DNA of 64,000 nt from Streptomyces flaveolus (lineage in GTDB: Bacteria; Actinomycetota; Actinomycetes; Streptomycetales; Streptomycetaceae): the NCBI RefSeq assembly GCF_014648815.1, contig NZ_BMRV01000020.1:1-64000 (forward strand), in the 5' to 3' direction. The notes below the pieces were generated by a model. The model was not told the origin of the DNA, did not search any database, and saw only the letters and a program-made list of their open reading frames with translations. Shown piece by piece: positions 24,039 to 32,798 of this stretch. A program made the translations under genes and the position numbers. Numbering within the stretch: the stretch's first letter is position 1; each line of letters begins with the position of its first letter.

Positions 24039-25417
24039 GCGGGGCGTACGACGAGCACGGTGAGAACGACGGGCGCGACGAGCGTGATGAACGCGACATC
24101 CGCGACAACCCCGGTGATCTCGGTGATCGCGGTGGTCTCGGTGATCCCGACGAGAAGGACACGGACGACGGGAACGAGGCGTACGGCGGCGTCGGCGGGC
24201 CGGACCGCGCGCCGCGCATACCGCTGCCGCGTGCCTCCGTCGAGGACGGCGGGCGTCCGCTGCCCGCAGTGGAACCGGCCGCACCCCTCGTACTGGAGCA
24301 TCACGTGCTGACCTCCCTCCTCGGTGCCTGGGCGCTGGCCGCCTGTTCCGCGGAGGAGGCCACGGCCGTCGAGGAGCACCTGGGCGACTGCGGTGCCTGC
24401 GCGGAGGAGGCGCTGCGGCTGCGCGACGCCGTCGGGCTGCTCCAGCGCCCGGAGAGCCTCGACCTGGATCCCGCCCTGCGCACCCGTGTCCTGGACGGCT
24501 GTCTGGAGCGCCGCCCGCCGCGCATCCCGGTGCCCGAATGGGCCACGCCGTACGACGCCGAGACGGCGCGCCTGGACGCGCTGCTCCAGGACTTCGGGGA
24601 CTCCGAGTGGCACGCGCCGGTACGGCTGCGCTGGTTCGGGGACGACGGCACGGCGAGCCGGCGTACCACCGTCGCCGGGGTCATCGCGCACCTGCTGACG
24701 GTCGACGGACTGGTCGGGGTCGCGCTGGGCCTGCCCGACCCGCTCGGCGAGATCACCGCCCAGGCACCGGCTCCGGCGAGCCGCACCGAGGCCTACTGGC
24801 GTGCTTCGCACTACCCGCCCACGCGCGCGGTGCGGGCGCCGTGGCGCGAGCAGAGCCACGCCATCGTCCGGACCGTGGCCTTCACCGGCAGCACGGGCGG
24901 CACCGGCGGCGGCACGGGCCGGATGCCGGTCTCCTACGGCGACTTCGAGCTGCCGCTGCGCGACGCCATGCTGGACCGGGCCTTCGAGTGCTGGGTGCAC
25001 GCGGAGGACATCGCCGAGGCGGTGGACTACCCCTACGAGCCGCCCTCGCCCCGCCATCTCAACCGCATGATCGACCTCGCCGCGCGGTTGCTGCCGGGCG
25101 TCCTGGCCGCGCGCCGCAGGGCCGGGCTCGCCGCGCCCGCCGGCGGCCGGCACCTGGTCGCGGCGGGCGAGCCGGGGCGCAGCCTGCGGCTGGAGATCGA
25201 GGGCTCGGGCGGCGGCGAGTGGCTCATCCCGCTGGACTCACCGGCGGCGGTGGGCTCCGCGGATCACGAGGTGGCCCATGTCGCCCTGGACGGCGTCGAG
25301 TTCTGCCGCCTGGCCGCGGGCCATGTGCCTCCGGCGGAGGCGGCGGCGGGGCAGGTCGGGGACCGGGAGGCGATCAGGGATGTCCTGTTCGCGGCGGCGA
25401 GCTTGAGCCGGATGTAG
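24035..25417 (+). CDS. Anti-sigma factor: zinc finger fused to a mycothiol maleylpyruvate isomerase-like domain
   Basis: 460 residues. Residues 1-60 are extremely acidic low complexity (DERDERDIRDNPGDLGDRGG). A zf-HC2/ZAS segment follows at about 85-125 (HHVLTSLLGAWALAACS ... EEHLGDCGACAEE, an HxxxCxxC). From about 170 to 340 there is a DinB/MDMPI-like domain with HAEDIAEAVDY, and a C-terminal lobe to 460. It starts inside the sigma gene stop, as in sigma/anti-sigma pairs. There is no membrane helix, so it is cytosolic. The mycothiol-enzyme-like part may sense thiol state; this is inference. Confidence 0.88.
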   Translation: MSGAYDEHGENDGRDERDERDIRDNPGDLGDRGGLGDPDEKDTDDGNEAYGGVGGPDRAPRIPLPRASVEDGGRPLPAVEPAAPLVLEHHVLTSLLGAWALAACSAEEATAVEEHLGDCGACAEEALRLRDAVGLLQRPESLDLDPALRTRVLDGCLERRPPRIPVPEWATPYDAETARLDALLQDFGDSEWHAPVRLRWFGDDGTASRRTTVAGVIAHLLTVDGLVGVALGLPDPLGEITAQAPAPASRTEAYWRASHYPPTRAVRAPWREQSHAIVRTVAFTGSTGGTGGGTGRMPVSYGDFELPLRDAMLDRAFECWVHAEDIAEAVDYPYEPPSPRHLNRMIDLAARLLPGVLAARRRAGLAAPAGGRHLVAAGEPGRSLRLEIEGSGGGEWLIPLDSPAAVGSADHEVAHVALDGVEFCRLAAGHVPPAEAAAGQVGDREAIRDVLFAAASLSRM

Positions 25418-25499
25418 GGGCCGGTCGCGGATTCGTCGGCGGGTGTGCGTGGGGGGCTTGTCGCGCCCACGCGGCGGAGCCGCATATGCGACACAGCCC

Positions 25500-25560
25500 C
25501 GCGCCCCGAAGGGGCGCGTTCACTGCACGTACCTCCAGGGGCGCGGGGAACTGCGCGACC
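25500..25560. repeat. Streptomyces intergenic GC repeat with hairpin, copy 1
   Basis: An 8-base stem (25500-25507, 25511-25518) with loop GAA, followed at 25537-25560 by a 24-base core that occurs in exact form, opposite orientation, at 47475-47498. A related copy is at 32724. It lies between the anti-sigma factor gene and purU and may terminate both. Confidence 0.7.
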
Positions 25561-25607
25561 GGCCGACGACTACGCGCAGCCGCCGACGAGACGGAACCCC
25601 CGGGCTC

Positions 25608-26489
25608 CTAGGCGAACACGACCGTCCGCCGCCCGTTCAGCAGGATCCTCCGCTCGGCATGCCACTTCACGGCCCGCGCCAGCGCCTGGCACTCCACGTC
25701 CCGCCCGACGGCGACCAGCTGGTCCGGCGTGACGTCGTGGCCGACCCGCTCGACCTCCTGCTCGATGATCGGCCCCTCGTCGAGGTCGGCCGTCACATAG
25801 TGCGCGGTCGCACCGATCAGCTTCACGCCCCGCGCGTGCGCCTGGTGGTACGGCTTCGCACCCTTGAAGCTCGGCAGGAAGGAGTGGTGGATGTTGATGA
25901 TCCGGCCGCTGAGCTGCTTGCACAGGTCGTCGGAGAGGACCTGCATGTAGCGGGCCAGCACGACGAGTTCGACGTTCTCCTCGCGCACGAGCTCCAGCAG
26001 CCGCGCCTCCGCGTCCGCCTTGGTGTCCTTCGTCACGGGGATGTGGTGGAAGGGGATGTCGTAGGACCCCACCAGCTCCGCGAAGTCGGTGTGATTGGAC
26101 ACCACGGCGGCGATCTCCACGGGCAGCGCGCCGATCCGGGCCCGGAACAGCAGGTCGTTCAGGCAGTGCCCGAACTTGCTGACCATGAGCACGATGCGCA
26201 TCTTCTCGTCGGCCCGGTTGATCTGCCAGTCCATGTGGAAGGAGTCGCCGATCGCCGCGAAGCTGGCGCGCAGCTTGTCCACGGTCACCGGAGCGTCGGC
26301 CGAGAAGTGGACGCGCATGAAGAACAGGCCCGTGTCGTGGTCGCCGAACTGCTGGCTGTCCTCGATGTTGCAGCCGGTCATGAACAGGTAGCTCGACACG
26401 GCGTGCACGATGCCCTGCTTGTCGGGGCAGGACAGGGTGAGGACGTACTGGTCGGCCGGTGCGGCGGCGGGGCTGGACTGCTCGTTCAT
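25608..26489 (-). CDS. purU: Formyltetrahydrofolate deformylase
   Basis: 293 residues. Hydrolyses 10-formyl-THF to formate and THF, balancing one-carbon units for purine synthesis. The N-terminal ACT domain (about 10-90, LTLSCPDKQGIVHAVSSYL) and the formyltransferase domain (about 95-290) are complete, with catalytic motifs around HHIPVTKD, INIHHSFLPSFKG and EGPIIEQEVERV. The ATG at 26489 is the natural start. It is followed by a GC repeat that separates it from the anti-sigma gene. Confidence 0.95.
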   Translation of the reverse strand: MNEQSSPAAAPADQYVLTLSCPDKQGIVHAVSSYLFMTGCNIEDSQQFGDHDTGLFFMRVHFSADAPVTVDKLRASFAAIGDSFHMDWQINRADEKMRIVLMVSKFGHCLNDLLFRARIGALPVEIAAVVSNHTDFAELVGSYDIPFHHIPVTKDTKADAEARLLELVREENVELVVLARYMQVLSDDLCKQLSGRIINIHHSFLPSFKGAKPYHQAHARGVKLIGATAHYVTADLDEGPIIEQEVERVGHDVTPDQLVAVGRDVECQALARAVKWHAERRILLNGRRTVVFA

Positions 26490-26536
26490 GGGGGACAGGG
26501 TCCCATATTCGGCCCCGCCGGTCCGACGGCCGTTCG

Positions 26537-27037
26537 TCAGGCGGACCGCGTCATGATCCGCAGCACCTCGAGGCTGCGGGGCTCCGAGTCCGGCTCGTCG
26601 CCGTCACTGGTGGCCAGCCGCACGTGCGCGTCCCGCGCCGCCCGCACCGCCTCCGGCCAGTCCGGGTGGTCGAGGTAGGCGGCCACCGGCGCGTCCGGCC
26701 CCACCTGGTGCACGATCCGCAGGACCCGCAGCACGGCGCTGTCGACGAGCGCCGCCTCCTGGGAGTCACGGAAGATGGTGCCGACGTACTTCTCCGCGGA
26801 CCAGTGGTCCAGCCAGGTGTCCTCCACCAGCCGGTACACCGCGTCGGTGACGTCGCCGTAGCCGGGCGTACCGGCCAGCCAGACATCCCGCTGGAAGGCG
26901 GGCGCGGAGAGCATGTGCAGCGCGGAGCGCACCTGGCTGCGCCAGCGCCACCACGGCATGTCGTTGAGTGGCATGCCGCCCATGGTGGAGGAGCGACGGC
27001 CGCGACGGGAAGAGTTCTCCGAACCTTGCACGGTCAT
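26537..27037 (-). CDS. SCO4402-family protein
   Basis: 166 residues; from memory the family carries the S. coelicolor locus name SCO4402 and has no known role. It is helical and Trp-rich near the start (MPLNDMPWWRWRSQVRSALHML) with a conserved core WLDHWSAEKYVGTIFRDSQEAALVD that I infer from recall of homologues. No signal or membrane segment. An in-frame ATG at MPLNDMPWW could be the true start, since the first 20-odd residues are Ser/Arg/Gly-rich. It lies upstream of purU on the same strand and is divergent from the lipoprotein gene. Confidence 0.82.
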   Translation of the reverse strand: MTVQGSENSSRRGRRSSTMGGMPLNDMPWWRWRSQVRSALHMLSAPAFQRDVWLAGTPGYGDVTDAVYRLVEDTWLDHWSAEKYVGTIFRDSQEAALVDSAVLRVLRIVHQVGPDAPVAAYLDHPDWPEAVRAARDAHVRLATSDGDEPDSEPRSLEVLRIMTRSA

Positions 27038-27154
27038 CGATCGTACGTTCCCCTCCACCCGTGGCGTACCGGCCCCCGCAATTCACCTCGGCGTCACCCT
27101 GCGTTGACCGGAGGTCACTTCCAGGTTATCCGTGTGACGGAATCGTGCGTGACC

Positions 27155-28471
27155 ATGACCGGCAGGCGACGCAACCGCAGCACGTTCCTCCGCGGCCTCC
27201 CGGGCCGCTCCCGGCCCGCCCGAGCCGGGGCGCTGACCGCGGGAGCGCTGGCGGCGTGTGCGTCGCTCGTCACCGGTTGCGGGGTCGTCCCCGGTGTCAC
27301 GGGGGGTTCCGGGGACGATCCGATCACCGTCATGACCTGGGCGCCCTCGGACACGGGCGCGACGAACAAGCCCGGCATGCCCGCCTTCGCGCGTGCCTAC
27401 GCCCGCTGGGTCAACGCCCACGGCGGCCTGGGCGGCCGCAGGCTGAACGTCCTGACCTGCAACGACCACAACGACAGCGTGGCCGCCGCGAAGTGCGCCC
27501 GCCGCGCCGTCAAGGAGGGCGCGGTCGCCGTGGTCGGCTCCTACAGCCAGCACGCCGACTCGTTCTTCCCCGTCCTGGAGGGCGCCGGCATCCCCTACAT
27601 CGGCGGCTACGGCATCACCAACGCCGAGTTCACCAGCCCCCTGTCCTACCCCGTCAATGGCGGCCAGCCCGCGCTGCTCGCCGGTCTCGGCAGCGCGCTC
27701 GCCGAGCCCTGCGGCCCCGTCACGCTCGTCCGTCCCGACACCATCGCCGGCGACCAGCTGCCCGCGCTGCTCGACTCGGGGCTGACCCGGGGCGGGCACT
27801 CCTCGACCCACGACCAGCGGGCGAAGGAGGACGCCACCGAGTACGACGGCGAATCCGACCGGGCGCTGCGGCAGGCGACCGCCGACCCGGGGCGGAAGGG
27901 GTGCGTGGTGCCGGTCCTCGGGGACCGCACCGGCACCTTCATGGACTCCTTCCGGCGGGCCCGCGAGGACTATCCGGAGGTGCGGACGGCGACCGTGCTC
28001 GGCAGCGTCGACCAGTCGACCGTCAACGCGTCCGGCGGCGCCTCGGGACCCTACGAGGGCGCGTACGTCACCGGCTGGTACCCGGAGGTGAGTGATCCGG
28101 GCTGGAACGGGATGAAGAGGGTCATCCAGGAGCAGGCGTTCGGCGACAACAGCGTCGACGCAGCGGACGCCGGGGTGCAGACGACCTGGATCGCGTACAC
28201 CGTGTTCAAGGAGGTCGTCGAGTCGCTGGGGGACGGCGGGGTGAGCGCCGACCGTGTCACCCGGGCCCTGGACGACGGGCTGAAGGTCGGCACGGGCGGC
28301 CTCACGCCGACGCTCCAGTGGAAGTTCCAGGACAAGCTGGCCTCGGTCGGCTTCCCGCGGCTGGTCAACACGGAGGTCACCCTGCAGGTCGTCCGGCAGG
28401 GCCGGCTGGTGTCGGCCCGCGAAGGCGCCGTCGACACCACCCAGACCCTGCGCGACGCCGACATCGCCTGA
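27155..28471 (+). CDS. Lipoprotein ABC substrate-binding protein, branched-chain amino-acid type
   Basis: 438 residues. Twin-arginine-like start (RRRNRSTFLRG), a hydrophobic stretch, then lipobox LVTGC with Cys near residue 47, so it is lipid-anchored outside the membrane. The rest is a type 1 periplasmic-binding fold of the Leu/Ile/Val-binding class (ITVMTWAPSDTGATNKPGM; AVVGSYSQHADSFFPVLEGAGIPYI). No permease or ATPase gene is adjacent, so it is an orphan receptor; it may feed a transporter elsewhere or signal. GTG codons upstream are alternative starts. Confidence 0.88.
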   Translation: MTGRRRNRSTFLRGLPGRSRPARAGALTAGALAACASLVTGCGVVPGVTGGSGDDPITVMTWAPSDTGATNKPGMPAFARAYARWVNAHGGLGGRRLNVLTCNDHNDSVAAAKCARRAVKEGAVAVVGSYSQHADSFFPVLEGAGIPYIGGYGITNAEFTSPLSYPVNGGQPALLAGLGSALAEPCGPVTLVRPDTIAGDQLPALLDSGLTRGGHSSTHDQRAKEDATEYDGESDRALRQATADPGRKGCVVPVLGDRTGTFMDSFRRAREDYPEVRTATVLGSVDQSTVNASGGASGPYEGAYVTGWYPEVSDPGWNGMKRVIQEQAFGDNSVDAADAGVQTTWIAYTVFKEVVESLGDGGVSADRVTRALDDGLKVGTGGLTPTLQWKFQDKLASVGFPRLVNTEVTLQVVRQGRLVSAREGAVDTTQTLRDADIA

Positions 28472-28501
28472 GGCGGGCCGGGTGAGCCCGCCCGCGGGCG
28501 G

Positions 28502-30148
28502 TCACAGCTGGGTCGGCTCGCGCTCGGTCAGGCCGTACTGCTTGGCGATGGTGTTCCAGAGGTCGGCGGCCTTCGCCTTCTCCGCGCTCGCCGTGCCGCT
28601 CGCCCGGTTGCCGGCCTGCGTCTCGGCGGTGCTCCGGGCCTTGCCCTTCTTGCAGCCCTTCTTGCCGGCCGTCTGGTCGGCCCAGGCCGCGTAGTGGTTG
28701 TCGGCCGACGCGGAGGCCTGCCACGCCTCGGTGAGCGCGGCGGTCAGCTCGGCGTGGCCGGGCAGCTTGTCCACGGACAGCCGGGAGAGGCTGGTGACCA
28801 GGCCGGTGCGCTGCTTGGCGGCCTCGCGCAGGTCCTTCGCGGCCTGGGGCAGGTTGTCGCAGGACTTCACGTCGGCCACCGCGTTGATCACGGTGGTCCG
28901 GCTGCTGCCGCTCTGGGCCAGCAGTTTGTCCAGCTCGACGGCCTGCTGGCGGACCGGGTCGGCGGACGGTGACGCCGAGGCCGACGCGGAGTCCGCGGGG
29001 GCCGTGGCGGACACGGTCTGGTTGTCGGCCTTGTCGTCGTCGCCGCCCCCGCCGGCCATCATCGCGCCGGCGCCGATCCCGACGACGACGATGCCGACGC
29101 CCACGGCCGCGAGGAGCGGCACGCGCGAACCGGTCCGGCCGCCGCGGCCGCCCCGGCCCGCGTCGTCGTGGCCGCCGCGGCGCCTGCCGCCGCCGCCCGG
29201 ACCCTGCGGGACGTACCCGGACGGGTCCGCGGAGTGCGCGGGGCCCGGCTCGTCGAATCGGGGCATCTGCTGGGTGGCGGAGGCGGGACCGTCGGCGCCG
29301 GGGGCGCTGCGGAAGAGGCTGTCGAACTCGGCGGGCGGCTGCCGGCCGTCGTCGGCGCCGGGCATGCCGCCGTGGGGCCCGGCGGGCACGGGCGCGATGT
29401 ACTGCGTGGCCTCGGCGTCGGGGTGGGGGGCGGCCGGAGCGGGCTGATGGCCGGCCGGGTACGGGGCGTGCTGCGGCGCGTGCCCGAGGAACTGCGTCGC
29501 GTCGGAGGGCGTGCCGGCGGGTCTCTCGGGCGGCAGCGCCCCCGGAGAGACGGGGGGTATGTACTGCGTCGCCCCCTCGTCGGCGGGTATGCCGACCGGC
29601 GGCAGGTACTGGGTGGCGCCCTCGTCGGCCGGCGGGAGCGGCACGGACGGCTGCCCGTGCTGCCCGTACTCCGGCTGCCCGTACGCGGGTTGCCCGTACT
29701 CCGGCTGCCCGTACGGCGACTGCGCGCCCTGGGCGTGCCCTGCGGCGACCGGACCGCCGTACGCCGGCGGCTGCGTGTTCTCCGGGGGCAGTGGGCCGGG
29801 GCCCGCCTCGGGCGGCAGGCCGCCGGGGCCCTGCGCCGGGCCCTGCGCGGGCCAGCCGTGCTGCTCGGCGGAAGAGCGGCCGCTGTCCGGGGACCCCCAT
29901 GGCTGGGCGCCGGGCGGAGTGGGCCAGCTCTCCCCCTGGGTCGGGCCGTACTGCTGCCCGGGCCCCCACGGCTGGTCCCAGGCCTGGGCGCCGGGCGGCG
30001 CCGAGGCGGGCGCGGGCCGAGCGGCCTCGGGCCCGGCGGGACCGCCCGCCAGGCCCGGCAGCAAGGGCGCACCGCCGTCCGAGGGCAGCACGATGCCTTC
30101 GCGCGCTTGCCGCGGCGAGGGCTCCTCGCCCTGTCCACTCTGCGTCAC
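28502..30148 (-). CDS. Single-pass membrane protein with repeated TQY(I/L) motifs
   Basis: 548 residues. Residues 1-340 are disordered, rich in Pro, Gly, Gln and Ala, and contain ATQYLPPV (about 178), ATQYIPPV (about 193), ATQFLGH (about 217), ATQYIAPV (about 247) and ATQQMPR (about 291). A membrane helix follows (about 343-365, PLLAAVGVGIVVVGIGAGAM). The C-terminal 170 residues are helical and extracytoplasmic (VELDKLLAQSGSSRTTVINAV ... ). There is no catalytic motif. Many Streptomyces membrane proteins share such tails. The Thr-x-x-(Ile/Leu) pattern fits FHA-domain ligands. Confidence 0.82.
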   Translation of the reverse strand: MTQSGQGEEPSPRQAREGIVLPSDGGAPLLPGLAGGPAGPEAARPAPASAPPGAQAWDQPWGPGQQYGPTQGESWPTPPGAQPWGSPDSGRSSAEQHGWPAQGPAQGPGGLPPEAGPGPLPPENTQPPAYGGPVAAGHAQGAQSPYGQPEYGQPAYGQPEYGQHGQPSVPLPPADEGATQYLPPVGIPADEGATQYIPPVSPGALPPERPAGTPSDATQFLGHAPQHAPYPAGHQPAPAAPHPDAEATQYIAPVPAGPHGGMPGADDGRQPPAEFDSLFRSAPGADGPASATQQMPRFDEPGPAHSADPSGYVPQGPGGGGRRRGGHDDAGRGGRGGRTGSRVPLLAAVGVGIVVVGIGAGAMMAGGGGDDDKADNQTVSATAPADSASASASPSADPVRQQAVELDKLLAQSGSSRTTVINAVADVKSCDNLPQAAKDLREAAKQRTGLVTSLSRLSVDKLPGHAELTAALTEAWQASASADNHYAAWADQTAGKKGCKKGKARSTAETQAGNRASGTASAEKAKAADLWNTIAKQYGLTEREPTQL

Positions 30149-30349
30149 CGGGACTCCTGTGAATGGGGGACCTTCGGAATCGTCGGCTCACGCTACCGGG
30201 TACCCCGAGCCCCCTGCCACGCCGCCCAGGGCGTGACCTCCTTCCCTGTGACCGCAGTAACAAAACCGGGCTCCGGCACGCTGTTTACGTTCCTTTCCGC
30301 TCTCCGCACAGTGCTTCACCGCACGTTCACGCACCGGGGGCCCGTCGGT

Positions 30350-31735
30350 TCACGCGGCGGCGGGCAGATCGAGCCGCGCCCCGAACTCCCTTACCACCGC
30401 CTCCTCCCGGTAGGGCTCCAGGCGCTGCTGGAAGTCCTCCAGGTACTCGGCGCCCCGGTTGGAGCGCAGCGTCTCCAGCAGGTCCACGGCCTTCAGCGCG
30501 GTGTGGCAGGCCTGTTCGATCTCCCGCTGCTGCACCTGCGCGGTGGCGAGCAGCACATGGCCGATGGCCCGCCTGCGGGCCCGCGACGCGGGGTGCCCGG
30601 CCAGGGACTCCTCGGCGCACCGTGCCGCCGCGTCGGCCTGCCCGAGGTCCCGGTGGCAGTGCGCCAACTCGTCGGCCAGGTAAGCCTGGTCGAAGTGGGC
30701 GATCCACGCCGGGTCGTCCCCGGAGGCCGGGTCGGCCGCCTCCATCGCCTCGACCGCGCGCCCGGCGGCCGCCTGGGCCGACCGCGCGTCGCCGAGCAGG
30801 GCGTGGCCGCGCGCCTCGGCCGCGTGGAACATCGACTCCGCGCGCGGGGTGACCCGCCCGCGCGCACCCTCCTGCGCGGCGCGCGCCAACTGCGCGATCT
30901 CGCGCGGATTCCCGAGCTGTGCGGCCAGGTGACTCATCGACGCGGCGAGGACGTAGCCGCCGTACCCGCGGTCGCCGGCCGCCTGCGCGAGCCGCAGCGA
31001 CTGGATGTAGTACCGCTGGGCCAGGCCCGGTTGACCGGTGTCGACCGCCATGTACCCGGCGAGCTCGGTCAGCCGGGCGACCGTGGCGAACAACTCCCGC
31101 CCCACCGCCTCCCGGTAGGAGCCCGCGAGCAGCCCGGAGACGACGCTGTTGAGGTAGTGCACGACGACCGGGCGCACGTGCCCGCTGCCGTACTGGTGGT
31201 CCAGGTCCACCAGCGCCTGCGTCATCGCCCGCACGGCCGCCACGTCGGACTGGCCCACCCGCGGCCCGGCCGAGCGCGACACCTGCGGGTCGGGCGCGGA
31301 GATCAGCCAGTCGCGGCTCGGTTCGACCAGCGCGGACGCGGCGACGGAGGAGCCGGACAGGAAGTCCCGCCGCCCCACGTCGCTGCGCCACAGCTCGCAG
31401 ACCTGCTCGATGGCTCCCAGTACCGTCGGCGAGAACTGGAGGCCGACGCCCGACGCGAGGTTCTTGCCGTTGGCCATGCCGATCTCGTCGATCGTGACCG
31501 TACGGCCGAGCTTGCGTCCCAGCGCCTCCGCGATGATCGCCGGCGCCCGCCCGCGCGGCTGCTGTCCGCGCAGCCAGCGGGCCACCGACGTCTTGTCGTA
31601 CCTCAGGTCGAGGCCGTGCTCGACGCCGCACATGTTCACCCGGCGGGCGAGGCCCGCGTTCGAGCAGCCCGCTTCCTGAATGAGCGCCTGCAGCCGTTCG
31701 TTCGGCTGTCGCGCCACGAGAGGCCTTGCGGCCAT
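30350..31735 (-). CDS. HTH/TPR regulator conserved in Streptomyces
   Basis: 461 residues. The first 75 residues form a DNA-binding region (RLQALIQEAGCSNAGLARRV ... YDKTSVARWLRGQQPRG). From about 130 onward the protein is helical and TPR-like (LDHQYGSGHVRPVVVHYLNS; AQRYYIQSLRLAQAAGDRGYG; AIGHVLLATAQVQQREIEQA). This build resembles differentiation regulators such as NsdA-type proteins, but I do not assign an orthologue. It is divergent from the prim-pol-like gene; the 249 bases between hold no other gene. Confidence 0.87.
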   Translation of the reverse strand: MAARPLVARQPNERLQALIQEAGCSNAGLARRVNMCGVEHGLDLRYDKTSVARWLRGQQPRGRAPAIIAEALGRKLGRTVTIDEIGMANGKNLASGVGLQFSPTVLGAIEQVCELWRSDVGRRDFLSGSSVAASALVEPSRDWLISAPDPQVSRSAGPRVGQSDVAAVRAMTQALVDLDHQYGSGHVRPVVVHYLNSVVSGLLAGSYREAVGRELFATVARLTELAGYMAVDTGQPGLAQRYYIQSLRLAQAAGDRGYGGYVLAASMSHLAAQLGNPREIAQLARAAQEGARGRVTPRAESMFHAAEARGHALLGDARSAQAAAGRAVEAMEAADPASGDDPAWIAHFDQAYLADELAHCHRDLGQADAAARCAEESLAGHPASRARRRAIGHVLLATAQVQQREIEQACHTALKAVDLLETLRSNRGAEYLEDFQQRLEPYREEAVVREFGARLDLPAAA

Positions 31736-31984
31736 GGCGTACCCCCATGCGGTCTCGATGCTGTCTCGGCGGAACGAGAGATTTCCGGCCGTGAAGATCA
31801 ATGCCCCGCCGATGTGCCGACAATGCGAGGCTTGTGAGGTTTGCCGGGGTAACGGCCGGTGCCGGCCCCAGACGTGGCTACCCAGCTCCTGCCGCGGATC
31901 CTCCCGCGCGCCCCCGCACGTGCACCCATGCGCCCCGGGTGCGGGATCGATGCTCCTCCCCCGCGCGCGGGGGAGCCGTAACCC

Positions 31985-32665
31985 GTGGTGGGTGCGGGAG
32001 TTGAGTTCCACGTGGAAGAGACCATCCCGGGCACCGAAACCGCTCACATCCCGCAGCAGCGCGGAACGTCGCTGCTGGAGACCGCCGTCCGCTATGCCGA
32101 GGAGCGCCACTGGGACGTGTTTCCCGGGACCTGGCTGGAAGCCTCCGACGGGGTGCAGCGCTGCTCCTGCGGGGAGGCGGCGTGCGCCGTCCCGGGGGCG
32201 CACCCGGCGCGCGAGGACTGGGCGACGCGGGCGACGGGCAGCGCGACCGTCGCCCGCCGGATGTGGCAGCAGCACCCCACGGCGTCGGTGCTGCTGCCCA
32301 CGGGGCGGACGTTCGACGCGATCGACGTGCCCGAGACCGCGGGGTTCCTGGCGCTCGCCCGGATGGAGCGGATGGAGCTGACGCTCGGGCCGGTGACGCT
32401 GGCACCGGACCGGCGGATGCGGTTCTTCGTTCTTCCGGGGGCCACGGCGAAGGTGCCCGAGCTGGTGCGGAATCTGGGCTGGTCCCCTCGGTCGCTCGAT
32501 CTGACCGTGCTCGGGGAGGGCGGGTATGTCGCCGCGCCGCCCACGCGGTACGGGACGCGGGGGGCCGTGCAGTGGGTCTGCCGGCCGACGCCGGCGAATC
32601 GGTGGCTGCCGGATGTGGAGGAGGTGATCTCGCCGTTGGCGTATGCGTGCGGCAGGGATCGGTAG
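31985..32665 (+). CDS. Degenerate primase/polymerase N-terminal domain protein
   Basis: 226 residues matching the bifunctional DNA primase/polymerase N-terminal fold: ETAVRYAEERHWDVFPGTW, a Cys/His patch CSCGEAACAVPGAHP, then VLLPTGRTFDAIDVPE and WVCRP near the end. Active prim-pols carry an Asp-x-Asp at the DAIDV position; here the acidic pair is spaced Asp-x-x-Asp, and no helicase domain follows. It is probably inactive as a polymerase and may have a regulatory role. GTG at 31985 has GGGGGAG nine bases upstream; GTG at 32012 is an alternative. Confidence 0.78.
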   Translation: MVGAGVEFHVEETIPGTETAHIPQQRGTSLLETAVRYAEERHWDVFPGTWLEASDGVQRCSCGEAACAVPGAHPAREDWATRATGSATVARRMWQQHPTASVLLPTGRTFDAIDVPETAGFLALARMERMELTLGPVTLAPDRRMRFFVLPGATAKVPELVRNLGWSPRSLDLTVLGEGGYVAAPPTRYGTRGAVQWVCRPTPANRWLPDVEEVISPLAYACGRDR

Positions 32666-32723
32666 GACGCGCCTACTCGTCTGCCGGGTTGGTGTGATGC
32701 AGCGGCTGCGGGTTCGTTGTGGT

Positions 32724-32758
32724 TGCTCGCGCCGTTCCCCGCGCCCCTTCGGGGCGCG
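32724..32758. repeat. Streptomyces intergenic GC repeat with hairpin, copy 2
   Basis: GTTCCCCGCGCCCCT-type core followed by the stem 32740-32747/32751-32758 with loop TTC, the same 8-base stem as copy 1 in reverse. It lies between the prim-pol-like gene and the ABC ATPase gene. Confidence 0.65.
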
Positions 32759-32798
32759 CTGCTCCCCCGTAGGGTTCTAGGTGACGGAGGGAGTCGTG

